Shown: piece after piece, positions 1-12,790 of the stretch | Layout of the letters: the number at the start of each line of letters is the position of its first letter | How positions within the stretch are numbered: position 1 is the stretch's first letter | Source of the DNA: Sequoia sempervirens | Taxonomy: Eukaryota > Streptophyta > Pinopsida > Cupressales > Cupressaceae | Direction of reading: 5' to 3' | NCBI GenBank assembly: GCA_007258455.2 | Contig: VDFB02047230.1 | Coordinates: forward strand, 155,347,554 to 155,411,553 | DNA: 64,000 nucleotides | Translations under genes and position numbers: made by a program | The notes under the pieces: model-generated | The model's database searches: none | What the model was told of the DNA's origin: nothing | What the model saw: the letters and a program-made list of their open reading frames with translations, nothing else

Positions 1-808
1 TTGGTTTCATTACCTAAACAGGGTTTGACCAAGGCAAACCCCCATGCCCTAACAATCAACATCTCTCTCTCTTGTCTTGTGTGTTTGCAAATTTAGGTCC
101 CTTGGAAGAAGACAAATCATTTAAGATCAAGTTTCAAGGTTGTTAAAGCTCTCTCTTCATTCAACAAGTCAAAGAATTAACAAAAAGTCATTTTCAAATT
201 TGGATCTGACAGTTTCAAAAGCAAAAACTTGTAGAAAGAAGAAGTGCAGATCTTGTTACACAAAATGAATTCTAGATTTTGTATATTCTTTTAGGTGGAA
301 TGATTCACCACCCATGGCAAATGAGTCGCACCTATAGGCTTGAAAATTTGATTTTGTCAAATTTCATCTCTCTGTTGTCAGAAACCTGTTTCCAGAAGTT
401 TTCACCAAAAGCAAGACTAATTCGACATGCATGGTGAATCAGTCCCAGTGGTTAGCAACAGTGGTTTCTAAGACATTCCAGAACCTTCTAGTAACATCAA
501 TCTACCTCCAGGTGTGTTTTGTTCAATCTCATCAATTTTTGTTTTCATTTGTTTGAGTTTCTAGTTCATTGTTGCAATACACAATATTTTTTTAAACAAG
601 TTATTCTTCCTTAATTTCCATTCAATAGTCAATCAATTTCATTAGTTTCTTGCATTCAAACACACCCACATGCACTTCACATCCATTTACCATCTGTTCA
701 TACCTTAATTTTGAGTGAAACACGTGCATTTTGGCCCCATCCCTTCCCTTTTAGTGAAATACCCTAAAAGAGAAAAGAAGGATTTGGGTGCTAAAATCCT
801 TCATTTCA
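1..808 (+). repeat. 5' LTR, partial
   Basis: This matches 4858-5669 almost base for base, with scattered substitutions and small indels. Both copies share the phrase ggggtttgacc near the start and the run ending in ttcatttca. After 808 the two sequences differ completely. The first half of this LTR lies before the window. Confidence 0.75.
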
Positions 809-1236
809 TTTTGGTGAACTTGATGTTTGAATCCATTCTTTTCTAATTTTGGAGTCCATTAATCATTCTAGAGTTTCTTGCATTCTAGGGTTTCATTTTT
901 CCATGTGTAAAAGTACATAATAGGTTAAATTTTTTCATCTTTAATAATGGAAAAGTTCTAAAAATCTACATTTCTCATTTATACTTGCATCATTGAACTT
1001 AGAACACATCAAAAAATTAGTCAAAACTTTCTGAAAATTTTGAAAAAAGTCCATACTAGGACTCATTCGCCACCTTGGGCGAATTAGTCCCTTCTGACAC
1101 CTGAAACAACATTGTATAGAACTTAGAACCTGGTTTTTTGGCTTTTGTTTGGTGCCTTACCCTATATATATCAGTTATTTGCATTCTTGTAGCATGCATT
1201 TCATAAAATTTTGCACTAATTAGCTCATTCCATGCA

Positions 1237-2494
1237 TTGTTTCATTTCACTTTTTGCACTCACATTTCATTTTCAGATTATTGCATGTCAACAACTCCTA
1301 AACTGAAAATTGCATTGTATAGTGCTTTCTTTCATTTCAATATGTTTTCTTTCAAAAGATTTGCTCTTGAGTTCATTAAATATGGGTTTTACAAGCATAA
1401 TATCCCCTCTTGTGAGTTTTCTTTTAAGAAGCATCAACATTCCATTAATTCAATCCTCAATCTTACATTTCCCATTGGTGAGAATGGAAATGTAGACAAT
1501 CATAACACACATACTTGTTCTTCTTCTGATACCTCTTCTATTAGTGATGAAGGTATTATGGTGCAAGAAGTCACAAGCCTTGACAATCTTGATTTTCCAT
1601 CTCCTTATTCCCCTTTGGATGACTTTTCCCAAGAAGAACATGAGATCATAAACACATTTCTCAACATCAACTTACCAAATCTTTATAGTCATGACAATCA
1701 ATTTTCTTTGTCTCCTAATATCCCTCCTTGATGCCAAGAGGATAGGTTGGTATTAGAAGACACCCCTATTAAGAATCATGACACCCTTGATCTTCCCTTC
1801 CCTCATGTTCCTATCTTATGGGAAGATCTCTTTGACAATCACAATGGCCCTTCTCTTGATGCCTCCTCCACTTGTGATGAAGTTTCAAACTTAGATGAAC
1901 ATATTACAAGATCTCATTATAGGGTAGATAATACATGTAACAAGAGAATGTGACCTTAATGACAATGGGCATTCACTTAACATCCTCTCTTAATCATCAT
2001 TCCCCCTCTCATAATCTCATTCTTGATCATTCCCCTATTAGAAATGAGTGATTGTGAAAGAACCAAGTCCTCTTTTTCAACCACATATGGCTTGTTGTTC
2101 TCCTAAAAACTCTCCTCCTAGGGATAATATCATGGCCTTGGATTATAAACAAGTAGCTCTTGTTTTTCCTTACATAGAGATATATCAGGACAAGTCTACT
2201 AAGGATACGAATGCACAAGTGTCCATTTGATCCCCTTTGATCAATGAACCTCATACATATCCCGTAGGATATCTTACATACCCATCTTCATTCAATCTCA
2301 CACAACACACTCCTCAATTGTCCCTCCTACCTAATGGCTTTGAACTTCATCCTTCTAACAACATTCAACCTGTCATCTCGCAACATGCTCCTTATTTGAA
2401 TTTGTTAAATATTGTACCCTCCTACATTGAAGGGTACAACATCTCACAATCTAGAGTCTTGTGTAATTATGGTACCTACCACTATGTAAGATGA
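1237..2494 (+). pseudogene. Broken gag-like reading frame of the LTR element
   Basis: Three successive open stretches (1237-1731, 1747-1953 and 2237-2494) lie on the same strand between the LTRs, separated by stops and frame changes. The predicted protein is low in charge contrast, rich in Ser, Asn, His and Asp, and has no domain I recognise. Its position right after the 5' LTR and before the gag-knuckle segment suggests a decayed gag or spacer product. The function is inferred from position only. Confidence 0.4.
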
Positions 2495-2625
2495 ATCTTT
2501 TCAATCCACCATTGCACAACCTTCTACCATTGATCAAGAAAGTTTTTTATCTAGCCTTCTCCAAAATAATTTAATCACCCTCCCTCCTAGAACTTGAAAG
2601 AAATGTTATGAAAATAATTTCTTCA

Positions 2626-2760
2626 TAGAATTCATAGTCATTATACTAATGAATTCCATGCTTTGAGTGGTAAAATACAACACTTTCAGGAGTTTGGTAT
2701 GCTTCCCTATGTGGGGGCATCTAATTCCTATAATTGCTCTTGATTTTCACTCTAGCATAC
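2626..2760 (+). pseudogene. Degenerate gag knuckle-like segment
   Basis: Read through, this encodes HRIHSHYTNEFHALSGKIQ, which resembles the plant Gypsy gag pattern of C..H...GH.T.EC..L...I..L. The better preserved relative at 11390-11510 reads YHRVHGHSTNECKALSNK. In this copy the expected cysteines are lost. It is a useful landmark for matching this element to the fragment at 10590-11900. Confidence 0.5.
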
Positions 2761-3998
2761 ATCTCATCAATCCTTTTGGCTCACTCTTGTCCTACACTAA
2801 GTGGGGGGAAAGGGTTCAATACCCTTTTCCTCGTATGTCACTTGTCATTGTCTCTTTTGACTAAGTTGTTAACCTTTCATGAACATATAAGAGCAAGATT
2901 GGGATGTGGATGACATGTATTAAGATTGAATCACATGTGACATACTACCTTTCATGACACAACTTATTGGAAACATATGACTTTGCATAGGGCTTTCTGA
3001 GTAAGCTCTCATGTCCTCTTCTTCTACTTTATAGCAATTGATCATAGTACAAGTGCTCCCAACCCCTTTAAAGTGGGGGCATACATTGGCATACTTCATT
3101 TTGCATTCTTTTCTTTTTTCTTGGTTCTTAGTGCAACCTTGTTACTTTATACGATGCGTTTTGTTGCTTTGTGGATGACATTGTGTGTGATGTCCTTCAT
3201 GATCATGATCTATCTTAGCATATTACATTCCTCTTAATGGTTTGATGTGATGCACTACATCCCATAGGTTGTGAATATACTATCCTTCGATTGGTCCTCT
3301 CTTGGAGACATTAGACATAATTTGTTCCCTAAGTGATTGACCTTGCATGAACTGAACAAGACTCCAAACATCTTTTCACATTTTACATTACATTTTTTAC
3401 ATTTTACATTTTTGCACTTTTTTCCACCTTACATAATGTAACTTGCATGACTTTCATACCCTTTATTTTTGTTCATGAGAACTTTTCCTTGTGGCACCTT
3501 GTTAAAGTTATCAGGTGGTATAGCTTTAATGTGGTTGAGTGGGAAGCCCACCTAGCAGCATGACTTTTCCCCATAGCCACCTTTGAATTTGTGAGTGCAT
3601 ACCAACTAGCATATGTATCTTACATTTTGGGCTTTCTCACCCTGCGAACAACTAGTTTTGTGTCCCCAGAGTGAGTATACAGTTGGGCCTTCTCACCCTA
3701 CAGACAACCTAAAGTTCATTGGCCCCAGAGTGAGTACACATTTTCTTTTTCAAACAACCAGCCTAGACCTCTTTTCACAACTAAGTTGGACTGACGATCA
3801 AAGCTTCATTCAATTCATTTCAACACTTGTGTGTTCCTTTGTTCTTATGTTTGGTTTTCCATGGGATCTTCATCCTAGGGGCTTCATCATTCCTCTTGAT
3901 TGTTGTCTTCCATTTTGCTAATGTAAGTGCATTTGAACCCTCCCCTCGATGTTCATGGCTACTTTAGTGTGAGTTTGAAACAGGTTCATCCTCTCATT

Positions 3999-4013
3999 AA
4001 AGCGGGGGCTAAA
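3999..4013 (+). other. Polypurine tract before 3' LTR
   Basis: The stretch aaagcgggggctaaa is followed immediately by TGTGTCAT, a typical TG start for an LTR. The relative at 46196-46211 has the same layout (gagctaaa, then TGTAGTG). This sets the 3' LTR start at 4014. Confidence 0.6.
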
Positions 4014-5669
4014 TGTGTCATAGAAAAATGGCCCCTTGTCATTTTCATGGCCTTTTAGGTCTTGTTTCATGGTGTTGGAACTATGTTGCTCTAATTTCAT
4101 GTTGTAACTTAGCTTGAACATGCTTATTTAGGTACTAAAATTTAAAGAACAATGTCTTGTGAAGGTGTTGTGAAGTGTTGTAAGACATTTCTACATTCTT
4201 CTAGACTTTATTTAATACAATTCACCCTAAAATCACCTTTTTACTCATCATCAAGTCCTATTTTAAAGTGTTGTAAAGTCTTGTAACAACCTTTCACACT
4301 TTTCTAGGCATATTTTCACTATTTACACCTTTCTCATGCTTTATTTGATCTCTTTATGCCCTCGTAAGTTGTAATTAAGTGTATTTTTGAATGTTATCTT
4401 GAAAAATAACATTAAATACAACATTTTTCCTGACACATGTTTTTAGGTCCTAGGTGGGATCCATTCACCATGGGTGGTGAATGAGTCCCCCATGGCCCCA
4501 AATTTAAAATATTTTAAATTTCCTTTTGGGATTTTGTTCAAAATCACTTGATGTTGGCCTGTGATGAGGTATGAATGGATACTAAGGCACAAGAATTGTA
4601 TAAATAAGTGATTTTCACCTCATTTTGACATTTTTTTTCTAATCTCTATCTCTCATACCTTCTCCATCTCTAATCAATTCTTTATTCATCATATATCTTT
4701 TTAAGCAAGCTAGGGCTTTCACATTGCAAGTCATTCATTGAGCTTCCTAAGACATTCAAGGGCTGATTCTACATGTTATATTGCAAACTTTCAAGATCAT
4801 TCATCATGAAAAGGTAGTCTATTCCATTGTTGCATGTTTCATTTCTTTCTTTCATCATTTTGGTTTAATTACCTAAATGGGGTTTGACCAAGTCAAACCC
4901 CCATGCCCCAACAATCAACAAATCTCTTTCTTGTCTTGTGTGTTTATATATTTAGGTCCCTTGGAAGCATATAAACCATTGAAGATCAAGTGTCAAGGTT
5001 GTTAAATATCTCGCTTCATTCAATGAGTCAAAGAATCAACAAAAAGTCATTTTCAGATCTAGATCTGACAGTTTCAGAAGTGGACACTTGTAGAAAGCAT
5101 AAGTGTAGATCTTGTTACACAGAATCAATTCCATATTTTACAGATTCTTGTAGGTGGACTGATTTTCCACCCATGGTGAATGAGTCCCACCTATAGGCTT
5201 GAAATGTTGATTTTTTCAGATTTCATCTCTTGGTTGTCAGAAATCTATTTCCATAAGTTTTCACTAGAAGTGGGACTAATTTGCCATGCATGGCGAATCA
5301 ATCCCAGTGGTCATCAATAGTGGGTTCTGAGAAAATCTAGAACTTTCTAGTAACATCAATCTACCTCCAAGTGCATTTTTTCAATCTCATCAATTTCTAT
5401 TTTCATTTGTTTGAGTTTCTAGTTCATTATTGCAATACACAATGTGTTTTCAAAAAAGTTATACTTCTTTAATTTCCATTCAATAGTCAATCAATTTCAT
5501 TAGTTTCTTGTACTCAAACACACCCACATGCACTTCACATCCATTTACCATCTGTTCATACCATAATTTTGAGAGAAACACATGTGCATTTTGGCCCCAT
5601 CCCTTTCCTTATAGGTGAAATACCCTAAAAGAGCAAAGATGGATTTGGGTGCAAAAATACTTCATTTCA
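4014..5669 (+). repeat. 3' LTR
   Basis: It begins with TG after the purine tract. Its second half (4858-5669) repeats the first 808 bases of the window. It includes the phrase on a gaatgagtcc theme (around 4470-4490 and 5170-5190), also seen in the related LTR near 46570. The end is placed where the similarity to the 5' copy stops. Confidence 0.65.
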
Positions 5670-6272
5670 TTATGATGTGAAGATCCTAAAAAATCATTCT
5701 GAAATAAAGGATTTTACTATGATTTTGAGAGCATCTTCTATACAGCAGGTTGTCTTATATAAAATAAATGAAGCAAACAATTATGAAAGAGCCAACAATT
5801 TTGAATTTGAAAGAATGGTGTCTTATGTATAGAATCCCTCTGTGATTTTCTCCTAGGTTAAGTTATAGCAATTTAAAATTTGAAACAATAGTATATGAAC
5901 AACTATTTAGCCTATCTGTTATGCTACAACAATTAACTATAGGTTAGAACATATCCATATCAACATAAAATAGTAGGTGCAATTCACCTCAAACTTTCTT
6001 GTGGTAATTGCTTCGTAAGGAAGTTTGCACTCCATGAACATTCTCTGTGCACATTAGTATGTTGGTTATTATCTTGATCTCCTTTGTGATCAAAAGAATA
6101 GTGAAGTTCATTACATAACTCATGACCATTTTGCAGTGTTATGATCCAGTGCTCTTTTACTTCTTACTCACAGTGTTCTCAATCACCTTGTGCAAATGAC
6201 TTAGAGGATAGATATTTGTCATCATTTGACAATAACTTTCATTTTTTTTGGACTATTTGTTATGATATTTGT
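5670..6272. other. AT-rich spacer, nothing recognised
   Basis: No open frame of useful length, repeat structure or RNA gene was seen here. Confidence 0.5.
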
Positions 6273-6469
6273 AATGGTTTCTGGTTTTGATTGTGTGAGA
6301 ATTTTTACATCAACGTTTTGGATCACACTCCATGATCCATCATCAGGATGAGATCAATGCTAAAGGATTTTTCCCCCTTTAGCATTGCTCTCATCATGAT
6401 GATGGATCACAAAGTGTGATATGAAATGTTGATGCATAAATTCTCACACAATCAAAACCAGAAACCATT
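6273..6469. mobile_element. Fold-back (MITE-like) element, 197 bases
   Basis: The left arm from 6273 (aatggtttctggttttgatt) is matched in reverse complement by the right arm ending at 6469. Arms are about 95 bases with few mismatches and only about ten bases of loop around 6372 (tttttcccccttt). The transcript or single strand would form one long hairpin. It has no coding capacity. It looks like a non-autonomous fold-back or miniature inverted-repeat element. No family is assigned. Confidence 0.8.
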
Positions 6470-8167
6470 GCAAAGAACATTATGGATTGTGGAAAATTGA
6501 TATCATTATTTGTTATGATTCAATCAATTTTTGACAATGTTAGATTCCTTTCTCAGTCCTATAGGACAGAGGACAATTCACAATTTTCATATCTCTAACA
6601 ATGATCGCCAAGTGGATTTTTATTAGATGTTGTAGTTGCAAGTTCCACTTCAAATCACCAAATCCTTCACAAAAAATTCTACAAAACCACTGCAACACAA
6701 CACGGTTGTTGTTGGGCCTTTGCGGTGATGCAAATGGCTCATTAAGACCTTCGTGCTACCCTTTCCCACTCTTCTCTCTTCCCTGTTCCATCTTTGTTTG
6801 GGTTTCACATATCATTGTATAAACCACAATCATATATGTTGTCCCACTCTTCTCTCTTCCCTATTCCATCACCTATTAGGCTTGCTAGCTCCTCATTCCT
6901 CCACTTTAACAGAGCTGGAGGAGTCTCACAAGGGAGATAACTCCACAAAAGAAAAAAAAATCTTATGAATCCTATAATCTAAGAAAAAAAAGCTTTACGG
7001 TCAAAAAAATATATCATAATGATCTATGTGTTTACCTTGTTGGAGAAAAATATTCATTCTTTTCTACAGTGATATGTAGGATACACCCAGGAATAGATCT
7101 AAAAATATTAGATTTTTAAACCTTCATATATTTGAGATCATTTTATATTTGATTTTATTTTTTTATAACTAGATGGATCTAAAAAACTATTGCTTGAAAA
7201 TGATGTAAATGAAAATGTTATTTGTTTAGAATAATCTAAGGGTGTTATTTTTCACTTGAACAATTTTTTTTTGTCTACCTTAAGATAACCATTAAAATTA
7301 TCATTTTTTTAATCATAATGTTTCATTGTATATTTGTATTTTGTTAGATTGTATTGGATAGTTAATGGTTAAATTTTTCTAAAAATAAGTTTGAAGCATA
7401 ATATACTTTCCATGTACTTCTTTTTCATCACTTGTAAATCTAATTTTTTGTTACTTTTTGTGATCATAAAAAATAGAGATGATTTTAGTCTTTGTGAAAT
7501 ATTTTCATGCATGTTTGAGATCTCTACAATGTGATGAAAAAGGCCATAGGGTTTGGTAGGGCTTTTACTATCCTTAATGTTTTTATGGTAATGATGTCAC
7601 TAAGTTCTCTCCTTTCCCAAATATAGTCACCTAAGAAACTCCCATGATGCTCTTGACTGTAAATTATTTTATTCTCCCTACCTTCTCACTACAGGTCCGA
7701 TTCTTCAACTCTACCAACTACCTTTCCATATCAGTGTCTTTTCATGCTCTTTCATCTATTCTCTTATGAATTTATTCTTATGACTCTGAAATCTATCACT
7801 AGGTCTATTATGACTCTTAGGTCTTTGAGGGTATATTATTTTCTACTATGAACTCTTATATTGTCATACTTTTGATGAAAATTATCCAAGGATGTTTTCT
7901 TACTGACTTAACTCTCTGTATATTCTCCATTATGCATTGAAAATTCATGTTTTTTAGTTAACTATTTATTGGTGTAACCATTGCCATGTTTCTTGGGGGT
8001 ATCATACCTATAGGATAGTTTCCTTATAGATCCAAATGTAAGTTAAATGGTTCCCATAAATATTGAAACGTTTCATAAGATTGTTATTTCAAGGTATTAG
8101 ATGGTAGCGAAAAGTTTCATAAGACTGTTGTGACAAGTTTCATAATACCACTATACCACAAGAGCGA
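6470..8167. other. AT-rich region, nothing recognised
   Basis: There are only short open frames (for example 6601-6822 and 6753-6968) with no similarity I recognise and no splice-consistent extension. Confidence 0.5.
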
Positions 8168-8385
8168 AAAGACACAACACAGTGTAGCGGTAATCCCACA
8201 TTACTGCAAAGATCAAACAATAAATGTCTACTATGGTGGTAAATCAAATACTTATCTTGCATCCCTGCGAGAGCTAAGAAGACACGGTGCAATCTAGCTA
8301 TAATATCCTGCATTATTGTGAAGGTTAAGCAATAATGGTATGATGTAGTAGTAAAATCTTGCATCACTGCAAGGATCATGTCAAA
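8168..8385. repeat. Diverged tandem duplication, about 111-base unit
   Basis: The unit starting aagacacaacacagtgtagc at 8168 recurs at 8279 as aagacacggtgcaatctagc. Each unit contains two related sub-phrases (a 'cattactgcaa' type and a 'catccctgcga' type), so the unit may itself be an older duplication. The minus-strand open frame across it (8140-8595) is probably a by-product. Confidence 0.55.
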
Positions 8386-10019
8386 ATGGTGCAGTATCAT
8401 GTTTAAACTATAAAAAAATACCACATTTCTTTGAGGTATTTTCTTAAAACAGTTTGCTTTCCTTTTGTATATTGCTTCCACATTTTCATGTATGTCTAGA
8501 AGGGAATATGTAACTACAACATATGAAAAAAAATCCCTACTATTATGCTTTGATGGATGTCCCTTCATTATTATTGGATATTTGATGTAGTGCACATTTT
8601 TATAGTGTAAGCCTATTTTTTAGTTTGTTTCATTTAGCATCACCAATATTCTCCACAAGAACATTGTCCCTATTTAAAATGATGGAAATGGTTCACATCT
8701 CTTAGAACAATTTCTCTTCAAACAATCTTGGAGATGAATTTAGAAGCACTGTGAAAATCAAAACATACTTGAAGGTTATTAACAACTCTAATAGTTGTAC
8801 CTGGGGCCATGTTTAACAAACCAAATGCAATTGCTAACTTTTCACTATGGTGGTAGATAAATTATTATTTTGTCTTCTATTCCACAATAGTAAGTAAACA
8901 TGGGGATATTAAGGAAGTTACTAAAAAATTAATATATATCATTTTTTGTTTGTGAAGGAGAATCTCGTGAGATTCAATATGGAAGTGGATCAATAGATGA
9001 TTTCTCAAGTAAAGATGATGTCATAGTTGGGAAACTTGTTGTGAAACATTAGGTTAGTAATATTTGGATGTTAAGGCTTCCCAGTTGGATACCAAAGGTC
9101 TTTTCTCATCAACTTAATTTGAAATTTATGTATAAATGGATTCTTCCATGGTGCAGGTCTTTACTCAAACAACACATTAACTAGGGTTGACATTTTTGTT
9201 ATCTAATTAAGTCTAATAGCATTCTTGGGCTTGGTTTCTAGGAAATTTGTATTGATAATGTTTTTCTAGTCTGGTTAGTTTTGATAGACTTCATTCTATA
9301 ATCTGAGCATATCACCTTTCTTAAACTTTGAACAAGGTCTTGAAATCAAGGGTTCAATATGCATATTTCAAGCCTATGTTGAACAATCTTTTTTAAGGAA
9401 TTTGTTGAAAAGGCTACAAATTTTTAATGGATTTATCTTTCTACTATGTTTGAAATTTTGTAAACTTGAAATATATAATGCACGCTTATTCTTTTTGAAT
9501 TGAGACTAATAGTGATTTTGTTGGTTGTATTGAGGCACAACTTCATTCATGGTGGAAAATACATAACCCTATTGCTCATATCAAATGGCATGTTGCATAT
9601 AAAGAAAGAAAGATTCTAGCTAGGTTATTGTTGACTACATTAAAGGAGATAGCTTCATATATCAAACATGATCAACACTCTCCTTCTTGGATTCTACATG
9701 TTGCAGCTTGCTCCAGGAAGATTTCCCACATTGTAGAAGTTTTAAGAGATGAAAGGTGAATGTGCTCACATTGAAGGGCTTCAAGCATGTGTTTCCATCA
9801 ATGGAGAAGTTTCTTTCTTACAGTCATTTCTATGCAATATTGTTACTTAGATTTTTAGTCTTGTGATTGAAAATAACAATTGCAATACTTTATTTCTAAG
9901 TTGTAATTAGAACACCTTTCTTTTATTAATAAAGTTCACCAATTTTTCCTTCTCAATGGCTATCTTATTGTGTGCAATTGATGATTGATGTGTATTTTTG
10001 TGTTTTATGCTTAAATACT
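8386..10019. other. AT-rich region, no supported gene
   Basis: A plus-strand stretch at 9520-9750 reads open for about 75 codons (WWKIHNPIAHIKWH and onward). I do not recognise the product, and no start or splice sites support it. The remainder shows no clear feature. Confidence 0.4.
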
Positions 10020-10450
10020 CAAATATCAATCAATTAAAATGACTAACTATACTACTAATTGACATCAATTAATAATTAAATTGACTAAATATACTATGAA
10101 TTGATAGAAATCAAGGAACAGTGAATAAAAACAACTAAATAAGTGACCAGTTAACAACAATCAATGAGTAAATATACTAGTGAATAAAAAAATGACTAAA
10201 TAAGTCAATAGATTACAATAATCAATGAATAAATCAACAACTAAATAAGTGAATATTTAAATATATTAGTGAATAAAAAATGATTAAATAACAGACCACA
10301 TTACAACAATCAATGACTAAATCAATGACTAAATATATCAATGGAAAAAAATGACAAAATAAGTGACCAGATTACAACAATGAATGACTAAATCAATGAC
10401 TAAATATACTACCAAATCGATCAATCCAAACAACCAATAAATGACTAAAA
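10020..10450. repeat. Degenerate AT-rich minisatellite
   Basis: The words aatgactaaatatac and gattacaacaatcaatgac recur about every 60-80 bases. Clear instances lie near 10145, 10207, 10290 and 10369. Copies differ by small indels, so the array is old. Confidence 0.6.
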
Positions 10451-10589
10451 ATGGTTTAGTCATCAATCTAGTCATGTTGTAAATGACTGGCAATAAACTA
10501 TTAATGGTCACGTGACCAAGTTTAGTTATTTATAAGCAGTTTTTAGTAGTTTTTTGTCATATATTGCTATTTTTGTACTAGTGTAGACC

Positions 10590-11900
10590 CTTCACAATTT
10601 TATCACTAGATGATTTGGGATCATTGGATTTCACACCTACATTCATGGGAGAATACAAGATCATAACAAAAGATTCTGAAAAGGGAAAAGAAAAAGTAGT
10701 AATGTCAACACAAAATTTAGAAGACCCTTCAAAAGCATCCACTTCAACCACTTGAGAAGAAGAAGCAAATTATAGAATAAATTTTGATGATATTGACTAC
10801 GAACAACCACTAAATCCAAAAGAAATGAAAAATATTTATGGAAAAGGTTATGAACTTATGAAACAACTTGGATATAGTGGAAAAGGATATGGTGCTAGAT
10901 AACAAGGTATCAATGTCCCTATAAAGCCTAACATGCAAGGAATGACTAGAATGGCCTTGGTTATTGTCCCTCGAAAGAAAAAAACAAGCCTTCACTTAAT
11001 ATCAAAAAACTTACAAAAGATTCTTCTAAGCCAAATTTAACATTAGTGCATCTTGAACTGATAGATACTAGTGGTTTTGGTTATTGTCCTTCAAAAGAAA
11101 TGAAAGAAACAAAGAAGTATTTGCTTAACATAAATTTCATCACACAAAACACTAACGATTGGAGTTCGTTACATTTTACACCCTCCCTTCAAGGAGAGAA
11201 CAAAATATTGAAATCTACAGAGCCTTGTGTACGTATGACATTTTGTACTAAGCAAGAGATATCTTTTCTGCAAAATAAAGGAACATATTTTATTGATTAA
11301 GAGGGTATCTTGTCGAGACTCCTCCAAGATCATTTGATATCTCTCCCTCCAAGAACATGAAAGAGATTTTACTACAAGAATTCATTTTATGCATATCATA
11401 GAGTTCATGGTCATTCTACTAATGAATGTAAGGCTTTGAGTAACAAAATTCAACATCTTAAGGATTGTGGTGCTCTTCCTTATGTTGAAGCACCTGGTTC
11501 CTCTAATTGATACTGATTTTCATGTTTCTCATCTATCACCTCAGCTCATCCTTATCCCACACTAAGTGGGGGAAAGGGGTTAGGAATCCTTTTCCTCGTA
11601 TGAAACTTTTCATTGTCTCTTTTGGCTATTTGTCTTCCTCTCATGTATATATAAGAGAAAGCTCAGGATGTGGATGACATGCCTTAATTTGGCTCGTGTG
11701 TGATGTACTAAGTTTTGGGGGCTACCCCTTAGTCATGATGTAGTTTCATTAGAGAACATATGACCTGGAATAGGCCTTTCTAAGTAATCTCTTATGTCTT
11801 CTTCTACTTTAAATAAATTTCTCATAGCAACGTTGTTAGTAACCACTTTAAAGTAGGGGCATACATTGATACTCATGTTTCACTATGCGATTTTTCTTTC
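10590..11900 (+). pseudogene. LTR retrotransposon interior fragment with G-patch and gag knuckle
   Basis: This stretch shares its 3' half (11390-11900) with 2626-3080 of the first LTR element, including the words ctaagtggggg and the final purine-rich phrase near 11850. Upstream (about 10800-10960) it encodes GYELMKQLGYSGKGYGAR, then a stop, then QGINVPIKP. That is a G-patch, the Gly-rich nucleic-acid-binding motif found after the protease in some plant Gypsy elements. At 11390-11510 it encodes YHRVHGHSTNECKALSNK, a gag-type knuckle. Stops and frame changes show it is dead. No LTR or RT was found next to it. Confidence 0.65.
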
Positions 11901-12790
11901 TTCTTGTGATGTGTCCTTTTCTTGGTGGTGTCATTGGGTTTGATATCCTTTGAAAGAATGATATTTCTTTCACTTTTCCTCTCTTGGATATATTAAACAT
12001 GATGCTGGGTGATCCCACAATAGTGGTTTACAATTTTTGGCCAAACTGGACACTAATTTTTTTTTAAACTAAATCTTCACATTTGGGCACCTATAGCGAT
12101 TAAACTGTGAGGAATTTGAAGATGATGCAAACTAGAGTCTTGTCACATTTTTTGTGTATATTCTAAAAATATTTTTTCAATTTTTTGGAATCAAATTGCA
12201 CTTCCTTTTCCATCTCCCATGAAAATTGGTTTTTTTCAAAAAACATCATTTTAAAAAAGTGACGCACACCATATAACGCATAACTTTTTTCCTTGAAAGA
12301 TAAAATTCCAATTCTTTCAAATTTAGATTTGTAACTCTGATAGCTAGTGCTTCCACTTGGTTAGATAGTTTTTTTATTGAATATTATTTCTTTAATCAAG
12401 TTTCAAAGTCAAATCAATTACAATTTAGACTTAACACAACTGTATAATGCATAACTTTTACTGTATGTATCAATTTTATTTTATTTTGTTGGATCAAGGA
12501 CTCCAATATCTGGTGCACTCATAGTTTAAAAAAAATAAAATTGATAATCTTCTATTTTTCCACTTGTGCAGAACAAAGAGTTTTGTTTTCAGTGAAAAAC
12601 CTATATTTAATAAAACTTTAAAAAAAAAAGATAATATAATCAAAACATATTAAAATTATATTTTTTGGATAGGTCATTTTGAGGGGAACCTGATACTAGT
12701 TGGGTTTTTGAGATCTCCTCCATTTTCATTCTCAAATCGATCTTCAAAGTACAAAATTCTCAGCAATTTTGGTGTCTTAGGGGGTGAGGG
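11901..12790. other. Spacer, nothing recognised
   Basis: AT-rich sequence with long homopolymer runs. No coding region or repeat structure is evident. Confidence 0.45.

Larger units (their letters stand above)
1..5669 (+). mobile_element. Non-autonomous LTR retrotransposon, 5' end outside the window
   Basis: Bases 1-808 are repeated in direct orientation at 4858-5669, which identifies long terminal repeats around a 3.2-kb interior. The 3' LTR appears to start at 4014, directly after a purine tract, so it is about 1.66 kb and the 5' LTR begins before base 1. The interior has no reverse transcriptase, RNase H or integrase that I can recognise. It has only a broken gag-like reading frame and a degenerate gag-knuckle segment. 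That is the layout of a large derivative that depends on a relative for its enzymes. Related interiors or LTRs occur at 10590-11900 and 45640-47800. The LTR ends are estimated from where the two copies stop matching; I did not find a target-site duplication. Confidence 0.7.

Noticed and set aside
8140..8595. Minus-strand open frame of 151 codons
   Set aside because: It spans the 111-base tandem duplication, has no recognised similarity and no conserved relative in the window.
10020..10450. CRISPR-like array
   Set aside because: Repeats are degenerate, spacing is irregular and the context is plant nuclear DNA.
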